Assembly: GCF_018802605.1 (NCBI RefSeq)
Contig: NZ_CP069161.1
Span: forward strand, 3,720,001 to 3,784,000
Length of the DNA stretch: 64,000 nucleotides
Direction of reading: 5' to 3'
DNA from: Paludibacterium paludis
Lineage (GTDB): Bacteria; Pseudomonadota; Gammaproteobacteria; Burkholderiales; Chromobacteriaceae
The notes below the pieces were generated by a model. The model did not search any database. It was not told the origin of the DNA and was given only the letters and a program-made list of their open reading frames with translations. Position numbers and translations under genes: made by a program. Of the stretch, positions 28,794-37,538 are shown piece after piece. Within the stretch, counting starts at the first letter, position 1. Each line of letters begins with the position of its first letter.

Positions 28794-29561
28794 TCACCAT
28801 GCCAGCAAATCCTCGCAGCGATGCGCGATTTGCCGGCGCAGAGCCGACATCAATGCGGTCCGGGCCGGACCGTCGTTGAAGTAAAAATGCCCCCCCGGAA
28901 AACTCGCCGTCCCCTGCCAGCGACGGCTGTACCCTTGCCATTGCTCAAGCTCGTCCGGCGTGAAATCCGGCTCGTCGTCGCCGCCGACCACGAACAGCGG
29001 CGACGCCAGACATGCCTCCCGGCCGAAGCGATAGCCGTCCACCAATGCAAAATCATTGCGCAGCACCGGCATGAACACCTGCAGCAACTCCCGGCTCTGT
29101 TCGAGTTCAGCGGGCAACCCGCCATAGCGGCGCACCTCGTCGAGAAAGGCGGCCTCCGGCAGCGCGTGCCGCTGCCGTCCCGCCTCCGGCGATAAATGCG
29201 GCGGCTCGCGTCCGGAAAGCGTCACCAGGGCGAGGCGCTCCGGTTTTCCCCGCTCTTCCATCTGGCACGCCATCTCATACGCCAGCAAGGCCCCCATGCT
29301 GTGACCGAACAGCGCGAAAGGCCGGTCGTCGGCGTTCAGCACCTCATCCAGCAGATGCCCCGCCAGAACCGTCGCATCGTTGAGCAACGGCTCCCCGAAC
29401 CGTTTGCCGCGGCCGGGCAGCTCAAGCGGCCAGAGCCCCAGCCAATCGGGCAGCAGCGCATCCCAGCCGCGATACATTTCGGCGCTTCCGCCAGCGCATG
29501 GCAGGCAGTACAGGCGCACCGGCGCCGGCTTGGGCGACGGAATGGCGAACACGTCAGACAT
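28794..29561 (-). CDS. Type II thioesterase of the NRPS-PKS cluster
   Basis: This alpha/beta-hydrolase thioesterase (255 aa) belongs to the GrsT/YbtT group that removes wrongly loaded acyl groups from carrier proteins. The nucleophile serine is Ser88 in FGHSMGALLAYE. An acidic residue lies in VVGGDDEPDF, and the histidine is in FPGGHFYFND. The start at 29561 is set by a strong AGGAGGTCTGCC site and overlaps the decarboxylase by 8 nt. No type I thioesterase domain is fused to any NRPS in view, so product release must be done by a protein outside the window or in another way. Confidence 0.87.
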   Translation of the reverse strand: MSDVFAIPSPKPAPVRLYCLPCAGGSAEMYRGWDALLPDWLGLWPLELPGRGKRFGEPLLNDATVLAGHLLDEVLNADDRPFALFGHSMGALLAYEMACQMEERGKPERLALVTLSGREPPHLSPEAGRQRHALPEAAFLDEVRRYGGLPAELEQSRELLQVFMPVLRNDFALVDGYRFGREACLASPLFVVGGDDEPDFTPDELEQWQGYSRRWQGTASFPGGHFYFNDGPARTALMSALRRQIAHRCEDLLAW

Positions 29562-31092
29562 GGCAGACCTCCTGCGTCGCGGCCAGTTCGGCATCGATAC
29601 GCCGGCCGGTCCGGATCACGTCATCCAGCAAACGGTCCAGCAGGGCGTCCTCGCACAACGGGTTGTACATCACCGCCCGCAGCATCACGCGCGCGGGCCC
29701 GGTCTCGCCCGGCAAAACCCGCTCGGTGCGCGACAGCAACGCGCCTTCCGCTTCGCGCAATCGCTTGTGCAGCAGGACATTGCGCCGGTTGATCTCCTTT
29801 TCCCGCTCGGGGCCGGCCTCCCTTTCCCGGCATGCCGCGCCCAGATAGCGGAACACCACCAGATTGCTCACCGGCTCCAGCAGCAACTCCAGTTCGGGCC
29901 GCGCCGCGATACGCCCGGCCAGCGACCGCGCTCTCTCGAAACTTGCGTCGATCAAGCGCCGGTAACCGGTGCGGCCGATCAGATGCATCGCCGCGTGCAA
30001 GTACAGCGCCGAGGCGGGACGGGACCCCTCGAGCGTGAAACGCCCGCTGTCCCACGAACCGGGCCGCACCGCGTACGGCGCCGAGGCCATCACCGCGCGG
30101 GACACTCCACCGTCCCGGTACAGCAACACCCCGCATCCGAGCGGTGTCAGCAACTGCTTGTGCGCATCCAGCGTCACCGTGTCCGCTTCCCCGATGCCGG
30201 CGAGCAGAGGCGCATGACGCCCGGACAACAGAAAGGGGCCGCCCCAGGCGGCATCCACATGAAAATGCGCCCCCTCGGCCCGGGCACGCTCGGCCAGCGC
30301 GCCAAGCGGATCGACACTGCCAAAATCGGTGCCCCCCGCCACGCCGACAATCGCCAGCACCTTGCGCCGCTCACGCCGGCATTGCGCCAAGAGCGCGTCC
30401 AGCAAATCGATCCGCATCGCACCCGCGCCATCCACGTCGACCTTGAGCAACGCCCCTTTGGCCAAGCCCATAAGGTCCGCCGCCTTGTCGAAGGAGTAAT
30501 GCATCAGTCGTGAACCGATGATGACCGCGTCGTCATAGCCCTGATCACGCAATTGCCGCCACCAGGCCCCGGCTCCCGGCAGCGCGCGCTTGCGTGCGCA
30601 CCACATCGCGCCGATGTTGGCCAGCGTGCCGCCGGTGGCGATCACGCCGGCGATGCGTCCGGGATCGTCGCGCAGGGCGCGGTAGACCGCGTCGCTATCG
30701 TTGAAGACCATCCGGTGCAACACCGCCAGCACCCGCCGCTCGAGCAGCGTCAGCGCTCCGGACGACTCGGTTTTCATCATGTTTTGATTGAGCGCCGTCA
30801 CCAGCCGCGCCAGCTGCGGCATGAATCCCGGCAACGGCGAGGTCATGTGACCGAGGCAATCGGGCCGGTGCATGCGGGCCGAGTGCTCGAGCCCCTCGTC
30901 CGCCAGCACCTCCAGATAGTCATCGGCGCTCAGCGGGCGATCGGGGAACTCCACGTCGCCGACCGGCGCCGCGCGCGTCACCGGGATCGCTGGCCGGCCG
31001 GCACGATGCAAGGCAATCAGCTGATCGACGCGCGATGCCCACTCGCGTTCGCTCGACGCGTCCCACATCATGAAATCCGCTGTCTCAGTCAT
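29554..31092 (-). CDS. PLP-dependent decarboxylase, PanP-like (probable aspartate decarboxylase)
   Basis: This group II amino-acid decarboxylase (512 aa) has the PLP lysine in LDAHKQLLTPLGCGVLL, which resembles the HKQL motif of PanP, the PLP-dependent aspartate decarboxylase of vibrios. Other family motifs are the glycine-rich ATGGTLANIGAMW and VDAAWGGPFLLS. The start overlaps the NRPS stop (ATGA) with GGAGGGAAG upstream. Alternatives are diaminobutyrate or glutamate decarboxylases. Beta-alanine supply fits best with the NRPS codes and the nearby panD. Two unrelated enzymes for the same product in one operon would be unusual. Confidence 0.75.
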   Translation of the reverse strand: MTETADFMMWDASSEREWASRVDQLIALHRAGRPAIPVTRAAPVGDVEFPDRPLSADDYLEVLADEGLEHSARMHRPDCLGHMTSPLPGFMPQLARLVTALNQNMMKTESSGALTLLERRVLAVLHRMVFNDSDAVYRALRDDPGRIAGVIATGGTLANIGAMWCARKRALPGAGAWWRQLRDQGYDDAVIIGSRLMHYSFDKAADLMGLAKGALLKVDVDGAGAMRIDLLDALLAQCRRERRKVLAIVGVAGGTDFGSVDPLGALAERARAEGAHFHVDAAWGGPFLLSGRHAPLLAGIGEADTVTLDAHKQLLTPLGCGVLLYRDGGVSRAVMASAPYAVRPGSWDSGRFTLEGSRPASALYLHAAMHLIGRTGYRRLIDASFERARSLAGRIAARPELELLLEPVSNLVVFRYLGAACREREAGPEREKEINRRNVLLHKRLREAEGALLSRTERVLPGETGPARVMLRAVMYNPLCEDALLDRLLDDVIRTGRRIDAELAATQEVCHV

Positions 31093-34000
31093 TCGCTTCC
31101 CTCCTTCCTGACAAAACGCTGCTTGCGCGCGCTCTGATGTTCTCTTCGCGGAACCGGCGCCTCGAACGGCGCGCCGGCTTCCGCCGTTACGTCCCCCGCC
31201 AGGCGCCGCGCGAGCTCACTGAGCGAACTGAACTGGAACAGCTCGGTCAGGGCCAGGCCGGCCGACGGGAAAGCGCGGGTCAGCACGGCATGGACGCTGG
31301 CCAGCGAGAGCGAGTTGAGTCCGATCTCGTACAGTCCGCGGCGCGGATCGATGCTGCCCGGATCACAACCGGCCAGAGGCGCGATCAGGACGGCAAGCTG
31401 CCGCTCCCGTTCGCTCGCGGCCGGCGCCGGATCCGACGAGCGGGCGGACAGCGAAGCCAGCAGCCGTGCGCGGTCGACCTTGCCGTTGGGCAATCGGGGC
31501 AGGGTGACCGGCGTTTCGAAACGGGTCGGCACCATATAGGCCGGCAATCGCAGCAAAAGCGCCGAACGCACCCGCGACACACCCTCGCCATCCATGCCTT
31601 CCAGCCAGGCGACCAGCTGCAGGCCACCGGCCGGATCGGGCACGGCCAGCACCAGGCATTCCGTGCCGGAGAGCTGGCGCAACTGACGGCCCACCTCGTC
31701 CAGCTCAACCCGGTTGCCGCGAATTTTCACGAGATCGTCGCGGCGTCCCTCGTGAATCAGCATCCCGTCATCCCGCCAGCGTCCCCAGTCGCCCATAGGG
31801 AATTCCGGATCGCCGTCCCCGAGCGCTTCTACACGGTTCTTCCCATTCAGATACCCGGCGAACACATGGTCGCCCGCCACGTGAATCTGCCCGCTGAGGC
31901 CCGGCGCCACCGCCTGCCCCCAGCGATCGCGCAACACGATGCGGCAACCGGGCAAGGGCCGGCCCAGCACCACCTGGCTACGGTCGCCCTGTCCTTCGCG
32001 CGGCCACGCATGCGCCGTGACATCGGCCACTTCCGAACTGCCATAGCAATTGACGAACACCAGCTCCGGCACTATCCGGTACAGCGCATCCAGTTCCTCC
32101 ACCCGCGGCGCCTCGCCGCTGCTGAGCAACAGCCGCAGCGAGCGCCAGCGGGCAAGCCATCCCGGAACCTGAAGCCAGGCGCGCATCAGCGCGGGCACGA
32201 TCACCATCCGCGTCACACCCGCCTCGCACATCATCGGCAGCAAACGGCTGCTGTCGGCGGCGACACCGCCCGGCACGATCACGCAGCGGCAGCCGGCCAG
32301 CAAAGGATCGAGCACCTCCCACAAGGCATCGATGAAGTTCAGCGGGGTGCGGATGGCGCAGCAATCGCCGTCTTGCAGGGGATAGGCCGAGGCCAGCCAG
32401 TTTGTGCGGCTTTGCGCCGTCAGCCAGGTGCCGCGCACTCCCTTGGGCTGCCCGGTCGAGCCGGAGGTGAAAAGCAGGTACAGGCAATCCCGCGCCAACG
32501 GACGGCACACCACCGCCTCGCCGGGCGGCACAGCCGCCATCTCGCGCCACACCCTGCTGCGACCGGCGAAAGGTTCGGGCAGACGGTCCCGATGAGCCTC
32601 GTCGCTGATCACGAGGACCGGCCGGGCCAGTTCCAGCATGGTGGCGATGCGCGCCTCCGGATAGTCCGCGTCCAGCGGCACATACACCGCGCCGGTGAAC
32701 AGAATGGCCAGCATGACACCGATCTGAGCTGTGGAGCGCGGCAGGTACACCCCCACCGCCACCCCCGGACCGGCGCCCTCCCGGCGCAATCCTTCGGCGA
32801 GCCGCTGACTGAGCGCCAGAAGCTCGGAATAACGGGTCTGGACACCGTCCTCGACCAGTGCGCACCGCTCGCCGCCCGAACGCAGCGCGTCGTAAAGCCG
32901 TTGTGGCAAATCGATGACCGGGTCGGCCCCGCGCGGCATCGGCGCCGGCCATTGTCCCGGCCAATAGCGCAACGACACGACAGGGCGGTGAGGCTCCGCA
33001 ACAATCGATCCGAGCAAGGTGACATAGTGCTGCAGCAGACGCTGCATCCGGCTCCCATCGAACAGGCCGGTGAGGTAATTGAGCTCCAGCCACAAGCCGT
33101 CCCCCTCCGGCACCGCATACAGATCCATATCCATATGGGCCGCCCGAAGCGGGGGTCGCAAGCGCCGCAGCGTCACGCCGCCATCCAGTTCGGGCAAGGT
33201 CTCGCGCGGCTGCATGGCGAAACCGGCCTGATACAACGGATGGCGGGACGGATCGCGCTCCTGCCCGCTCAGGGCGACCAGACGCTCGAACGGATAATGC
33301 TGGTGAGCGAACGCCGCCAGGATGCGCTCGCGGTTTTGCGCGAGAAACGCGAGGAAAGACTGATCGGGAAACCACCGGGCGCGCATCACCAGATTGTTCA
33401 CGAAGCAGCCCAGCATGTCGTGGCTGGCCTCCTGCTCCCGCCCGGCAACATAGGTCCCGACCACCACCTCCTCCTGCTGCGCATAACGGCCGAGCAACAA
33501 CTGGAACGCGCTGAGCAGCACCATGAACAAGGTGGCCCCCTGCTGGCCGGCCAGGGCGTCGAGCCGGGCCACCAGTTCGCCCGGCACGGCCAGCCCGACG
33601 CTGGCGCCGGCCCAGTCCATCCGGGCCGGGCGCGGACGGTCGGTCACCAGATCCAGCACGGGCAGACCGGCCAGTTCCCCAAGCCAGAAATCGCGGGCCT
33701 CCGCCTCATCCGGCCGGGCTTGCTGCCAGTACGCGTAATCGCCATAGCGGAATTCGCCTGACGGGAGCGTCCGCCCTGCCCGCAACGCGGCATACGTTTC
33801 GGAGACTTGCCTGAGCAGCACACCGAACGACCAGCCGTCGAACACGATATGGTGAAAACTGAGCGCCAGTACATGCCAGTCCGGCGCCACGTTCAGCAGG
33901 ATGGCGCGCGCGCTGAGGCCGGAGGTCAGATCGAACCCCGCCGAGGCGAAATCGCGCAACCACGCATCAAGATCGCCCGGCGCCGGCAAGGCCTCGCGGC

Positions 34001-37000
34001 GCGTGCGCGGAGGCTCCGCATCCGGCAACAGGCAGGGCCGGCTTTCCGTCGAATCGTAAACAAAGCGGCAACGCAGCAGCTCATGACGCGCCAGCACCCG
34101 ATCCACGGCGCGGACCAGCAAGTCGGCATCCAGCGCGCCGCGCAACTGCAACAGCATCGGCAAGGCATACGCCGTGTTGCCCGGCTCGCGCTGCTCGATC
34201 AACCACAAACCGCGTTGCGACCAGGACAAGGGCGCGGCGCCCGCCGGACGCGCCGGGAACCCGACGGGTTCCGCACCACCCCCTTCCAGATTTCCGCCGT
34301 CCGGGCTACGCTCGCGCCATTGCCGCGCAAGGTCCTCCGCCATCTGGTCGAACCGGGGCGCCGCGAAAATCCGCGGCACATCCTGCTCCAGGCCGCTGCG
34401 CCGGCGGATCTCCGCGCTCAGGCGCACGGCCAGGAGGGAATCCCCCCCCAGATGGAAGAAATTGGCGCACCGGTCGGTCACCGCTTGCCCGAGCAGCTCG
34501 GACCAACGCTCGGCAAGCCACACTTCCAGCTCCCCCCGGGGAGCGATGGCCGTCCCCGCCGCGTTGCGCGGCTGCAGCGGCCGGGCCGCCAAGGCCTGGC
34601 GATCGATCTTGCCGTTGCCGCTCAGCGGCCATTCATCGCAGCGCAGCCAGAGCGACGGCACCATCGCCGCCGGCAGGGACAATGCCGCGTGCGCCCGCAA
34701 GGACTCGTCATCGGCGTCGCTCTCCACCCAGGCCAGCAATTGGGGGTGCGGCTCGTCGCGCCTTTGCACCACCGCGCGAACCACACTTGGATGGCGCTGC
34801 AGGACGGCCTCGATCTCGCCAGGCTCGATGCGGTAACCGTGCAACTTGATCTGGCTGTCGCGCCGGCCGACGAATTCGATCTCGCCGCCGGGCAAATAGC
34901 GGCCCAGATCGCCGGTCCGGTAGCTGTGCGCCTCGCGGTTCGCCAGGGGGCCGAACGATGCCTGCCCGGGCTCGGCCGGGTCGAGATACCCGGAACTCAC
35001 GCCCGCCCCTGCGCACACCATTTCTCCGGTCACCCAGTCCGGGCAGTCCTCGCCGGACTCGTCGACGATGTAATAGCGGCTGTTGGCGATCGGCCGGCCA
35101 TAAGGAATGCGGTCGCGCGAGGCGTCCTGAGCGGTCAGACGGTGACTGATGTTCCACACCGTGACTTCGGTGGGGCCTCCGACACTATGAACCTCGACGC
35201 CGGGCGCGAACCCCGCAAGACGGGTACCGATGTCGTTCGGCAGCCAATCACCGCCGAGTGTGACCCGCCTCAGACTGTCCAGCGTTTCACCCCGGGCGGC
35301 GGCGTAATCGAGCAGCATGGTCATCAGGGCCGGCACAGAATTCCAGTAAGTGACACCGAACTCTTTCATCCGCGCCAGCCAGTGGCCCGGGTCCCGCCGG
35401 CCGGACTGGCAGGGCAGCACCAGCGCCGCGCCGCGGCTGAGCGCGCCGAACAGATCGTAGACCGACATGTCGTGATGCAGGGCGGAAATGCCGAACACCC
35501 GATCGCCATCGCCAAGACGCAACCACTCGCCGTTGTGTTCGAGCAGATTCGCAAGCCCGGCTTCGCGCACCACCACGCCCTTGGGACGGCCGGTCGACCC
35601 CGAGGTATACAGCACGTAGATTTCCTTATCGGCCCGCCATGCGGGGAGTGCCGCGCTTCGTGCCGGTGGTTCGGTACGCCAGCGGGAAACCGCCAGAACC
35701 GGCGCCTCGCCAGTCCAGGCCTCCAGGGCGTCGGCGCCCAGCACCAGTCCGACCTCCGCCTGGGCGGCAATGGCGCGCTGCCGCGCGATCGGCTGTTCGA
35801 TATCCAGCGGGACATACGACCGCCCGGCCAGCACGCAGGCCAGCACGGCGATCACCTGCTCCGCGCTCTTGCCGATGCGGATGGCGACACGCCCCTCGCC
35901 TTCCCGCAATTGCGCGGCCAACGCACCGGCCCGCGCGAACAGATCGCCATAGCGGTAGGTGCGGCCGTCGGCAGCCAATGCCAGGCGGTCGGACCAACGA
36001 TCGGCCGCCTCGGTCAAGCGCTGCGCGAGCGGCACGGGAAGCCAGTCGCGCGCTGTGTCATTGACCGCCGCGCGCCGGGCCAATTGCGCGGTCGGCAACG
36101 ACACAACGCTGATCTCATCCAGAACCGCCGCGCCGCCGGGGGCGGCCAGCCTCCCGACCAGCGCCTCGAACGCGGAGAACATGTCGCCGACCATCCCCGC
36201 GGGGAATCGCGCCTCGAGGTAGTCCCAATTGATGCGCAAACCGCCGTTTTCCTGGAAATACTGGCAGTCCAGCCAGACTTGCGGGGTCTGGGTCAGGCTA
36301 TCGACCACCTCGCCCAGCAAGGCGGTATCCGCCGAGAAATTGTCCGTTCCGCCCGCCGCCAGTTCCGGCAGCGACGTGAACACCACCGGCGCCGGCGCTC
36401 GGCTGCGGCCGCCGCTCAATTGGTTGAGTTCGCGCAATACGCGCACACCGGAGACCGCATCGTGCTCCATGTCGCGCCACAGCTGCTGTTGCATGGCGGC
36501 GATTCGCTCGCCAAAACGGCTGCCCGGCTCGTGGTTCACCGCCAGCAAGGTGAACGTCGCGAATTCCCCCAGTACGGCATTGACATCCGGATGCAAAGGC
36601 TTGCGGTTGAAGCGCGGCATATTGAGCAGAAACCGCCGGCTGCCCGACCAGCGCGCCAACACCTCGGCATAGCAAGCGGCAAGCAGCGTGGCCAGCGTCA
36701 AGCCCTGATTCGCGACCAGCGCGCGCAGCGCCTGGGTACGCGATACCGGCAGCGCCATGGCGTAGCGGGCAAAGCGCGGAGAATCGGAATCCCGGAAGTC
36801 CGCGGCCAGGGGCAGGGCCGGAGCGGCGGGCAAGTCAGGCAGGCGGGCACGCCAGTAGGCTAGCGCCCGCGCATAATCCGCCCCGTGCTCCGCCTCGCGG
36901 CACGCCAGCACATAATCCCTGAAGGACAGCCCGATGGCGGGCAGCGCGCAAGACGGGTCGCGGTAGCAGGCGGCCAGCTCATTGATCAGGGTTTGCACGC

Positions 37001-37538
37001 TGTGCCCGTCGATGCACCAGATGTCGAGACTCATCAGCAGGCGGCCTTCGCCGCCGCCCAGATCGCACCAGAGCACGCGGTGCTGCGGCCACACGGCAAG
37101 ATCCGCCTTGCGATGCATCAGCGCCTCGCGCAGACGGGCCAGCTCGTCGTCGGAGGCTCCCGGGTCAAGGGAGCTCAGATCAAGCGCTTCGGGCAAGCCT
37201 TCGCCCGCCAGGAACGGCAGAATCCGTTGCTCGCCGTTTTCCGTCACCACCACGCGCAGCATGTCATGCCGCTCGAGCAGACGCTGCCACGCCTCGCGCA
37301 GACGGGAAAACACCAGACCGCGGGTATGGCGTTCGACGTAATAATGCATGCCGGTCTGGTTGTCGCCCCGGCGGCCGATCCAGTAGGCCTGTTGCATGTC
37401 GTTGAGCGGAAATGGCTCGAACCGGGCCTCCGGATCCGCCTTCAATACCGCCCGGACCGGATCCTCTCCGGCGCCGCGACGCTGCGCCAGACGCCGGCCA
37501 AGCAATCGGCCGGCCTTTTCGGACAACGGGGAGGTCAT
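31089..37538 (-). CDS. NRPS, Cy-A-PCP-C-A-PCP
   Basis: This two-module NRPS has 2149 aa. Residues about 40-465 form a heterocyclization domain: the family DxxxxD motif is DIWCIDGHS (Asp172, Asp177), and SLTQTPQVWLDCQ and PLNDMQQAYWIGR are typical. The first A domain is about 500-985 (code residues D690, M691, Y694, N733, T760, G762, V786, V794, W795, K977), closest to the cysteine code I know. PCP1 has Ser1034 (LGGDSL). The C domain is about 1100-1540 with HHIVFDG (1229-1235). The second A domain (about 1550-2030) has I1736-D1737-W1740 and V1779, like beta-alanine activators. PCP2 has Ser2076 (GLNSL). The start overlaps the PKS stop (ATGA). No epimerase, methyltransferase or thioesterase domain is seen. 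Confidence 0.92.
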   Translation of the reverse strand: MTSPLSEKAGRLLGRRLAQRRGAGEDPVRAVLKADPEARFEPFPLNDMQQAYWIGRRGDNQTGMHYYVERHTRGLVFSRLREAWQRLLERHDMLRVVVTENGEQRILPFLAGEGLPEALDLSSLDPGASDDELARLREALMHRKADLAVWPQHRVLWCDLGGGEGRLLMSLDIWCIDGHSVQTLINELAACYRDPSCALPAIGLSFRDYVLACREAEHGADYARALAYWRARLPDLPAAPALPLAADFRDSDSPRFARYAMALPVSRTQALRALVANQGLTLATLLAACYAEVLARWSGSRRFLLNMPRFNRKPLHPDVNAVLGEFATFTLLAVNHEPGSRFGERIAAMQQQLWRDMEHDAVSGVRVLRELNQLSGGRSRAPAPVVFTSLPELAAGGTDNFSADTALLGEVVDSLTQTPQVWLDCQYFQENGGLRINWDYLEARFPAGMVGDMFSAFEALVGRLAAPGGAAVLDEISVVSLPTAQLARRAAVNDTARDWLPVPLAQRLTEAADRWSDRLALAADGRTYRYGDLFARAGALAAQLREGEGRVAIRIGKSAEQVIAVLACVLAGRSYVPLDIEQPIARQRAIAAQAEVGLVLGADALEAWTGEAPVLAVSRWRTEPPARSAALPAWRADKEIYVLYTSGSTGRPKGVVVREAGLANLLEHNGEWLRLGDGDRVFGISALHHDMSVYDLFGALSRGAALVLPCQSGRRDPGHWLARMKEFGVTYWNSVPALMTMLLDYAAARGETLDSLRRVTLGGDWLPNDIGTRLAGFAPGVEVHSVGGPTEVTVWNISHRLTAQDASRDRIPYGRPIANSRYYIVDESGEDCPDWVTGEMVCAGAGVSSGYLDPAEPGQASFGPLANREAHSYRTGDLGRYLPGGEIEFVGRRDSQIKLHGYRIEPGEIEAVLQRHPSVVRAVVQRRDEPHPQLLAWVESDADDESLRAHAALSLPAAMVPSLWLRCDEWPLSGNGKIDRQALAARPLQPRNAAGTAIAPRGELEVWLAERWSELLGQAVTDRCANFFHLGGDSLLAVRLSAEIRRRSGLEQDVPRIFAAPRFDQMAEDLARQWRERSPDGGNLEGGGAEPVGFPARPAGAAPLSWSQRGLWLIEQREPGNTAYALPMLLQLRGALDADLLVRAVDRVLARHELLRCRFVYDSTESRPCLLPDAEPPRTRREALPAPGDLDAWLRDFASAGFDLTSGLSARAILLNVAPDWHVLALSFHHIVFDGWSFGVLLRQVSETYAALRAGRTLPSGEFRYGDYAYWQQARPDEAEARDFWLGELAGLPVLDLVTDRPRPARMDWAGASVGLAVPGELVARLDALAGQQGATLFMVLLSAFQLLLGRYAQQEEVVVGTYVAGREQEASHDMLGCFVNNLVMRARWFPDQSFLAFLAQNRERILAAFAHQHYPFERLVALSGQERDPSRHPLYQAGFAMQPRETLPELDGGVTLRRLRPPLRAAHMDMDLYAVPEGDGLWLELNYLTGLFDGSRMQRLLQHYVTLLGSIVAEPHRPVVSLRYWPGQWPAPMPRGADPVIDLPQRLYDALRSGGERCALVEDGVQTRYSELLALSQRLAEGLRREGAGPGVAVGVYLPRSTAQIGVMLAILFTGAVYVPLDADYPEARIATMLELARPVLVISDEAHRDRLPEPFAGRSRVWREMAAVPPGEAVVCRPLARDCLYLLFTSGSTGQPKGVRGTWLTAQSRTNWLASAYPLQDGDCCAIRTPLNFIDALWEVLDPLLAGCRCVIVPGGVAADSSRLLPMMCEAGVTRMVIVPALMRAWLQVPGWLARWRSLRLLLSSGEAPRVEELDALYRIVPELVFVNCYGSSEVADVTAHAWPREGQGDRSQVVLGRPLPGCRIVLRDRWGQAVAPGLSGQIHVAGDHVFAGYLNGKNRVEALGDGDPEFPMGDWGRWRDDGMLIHEGRRDDLVKIRGNRVELDEVGRQLRQLSGTECLVLAVPDPAGGLQLVAWLEGMDGEGVSRVRSALLLRLPAYMVPTRFETPVTLPRLPNGKVDRARLLASLSARSSDPAPAASERERQLAVLIAPLAGCDPGSIDPRRGLYEIGLNSLSLASVHAVLTRAFPSAGLALTELFQFSSLSELARRLAGDVTAEAGAPFEAPVPRREHQSARKQRFVRKEGSE

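Noticed and set aside
33807..36863. 1018-codon plus-strand open frame over NRPS1
   Set aside because: It is antisense to clear NRPS domains. Composition is rich in Arg, Gln, His and Gly without a fold, as expected for the complement of GC-rich coding DNA.
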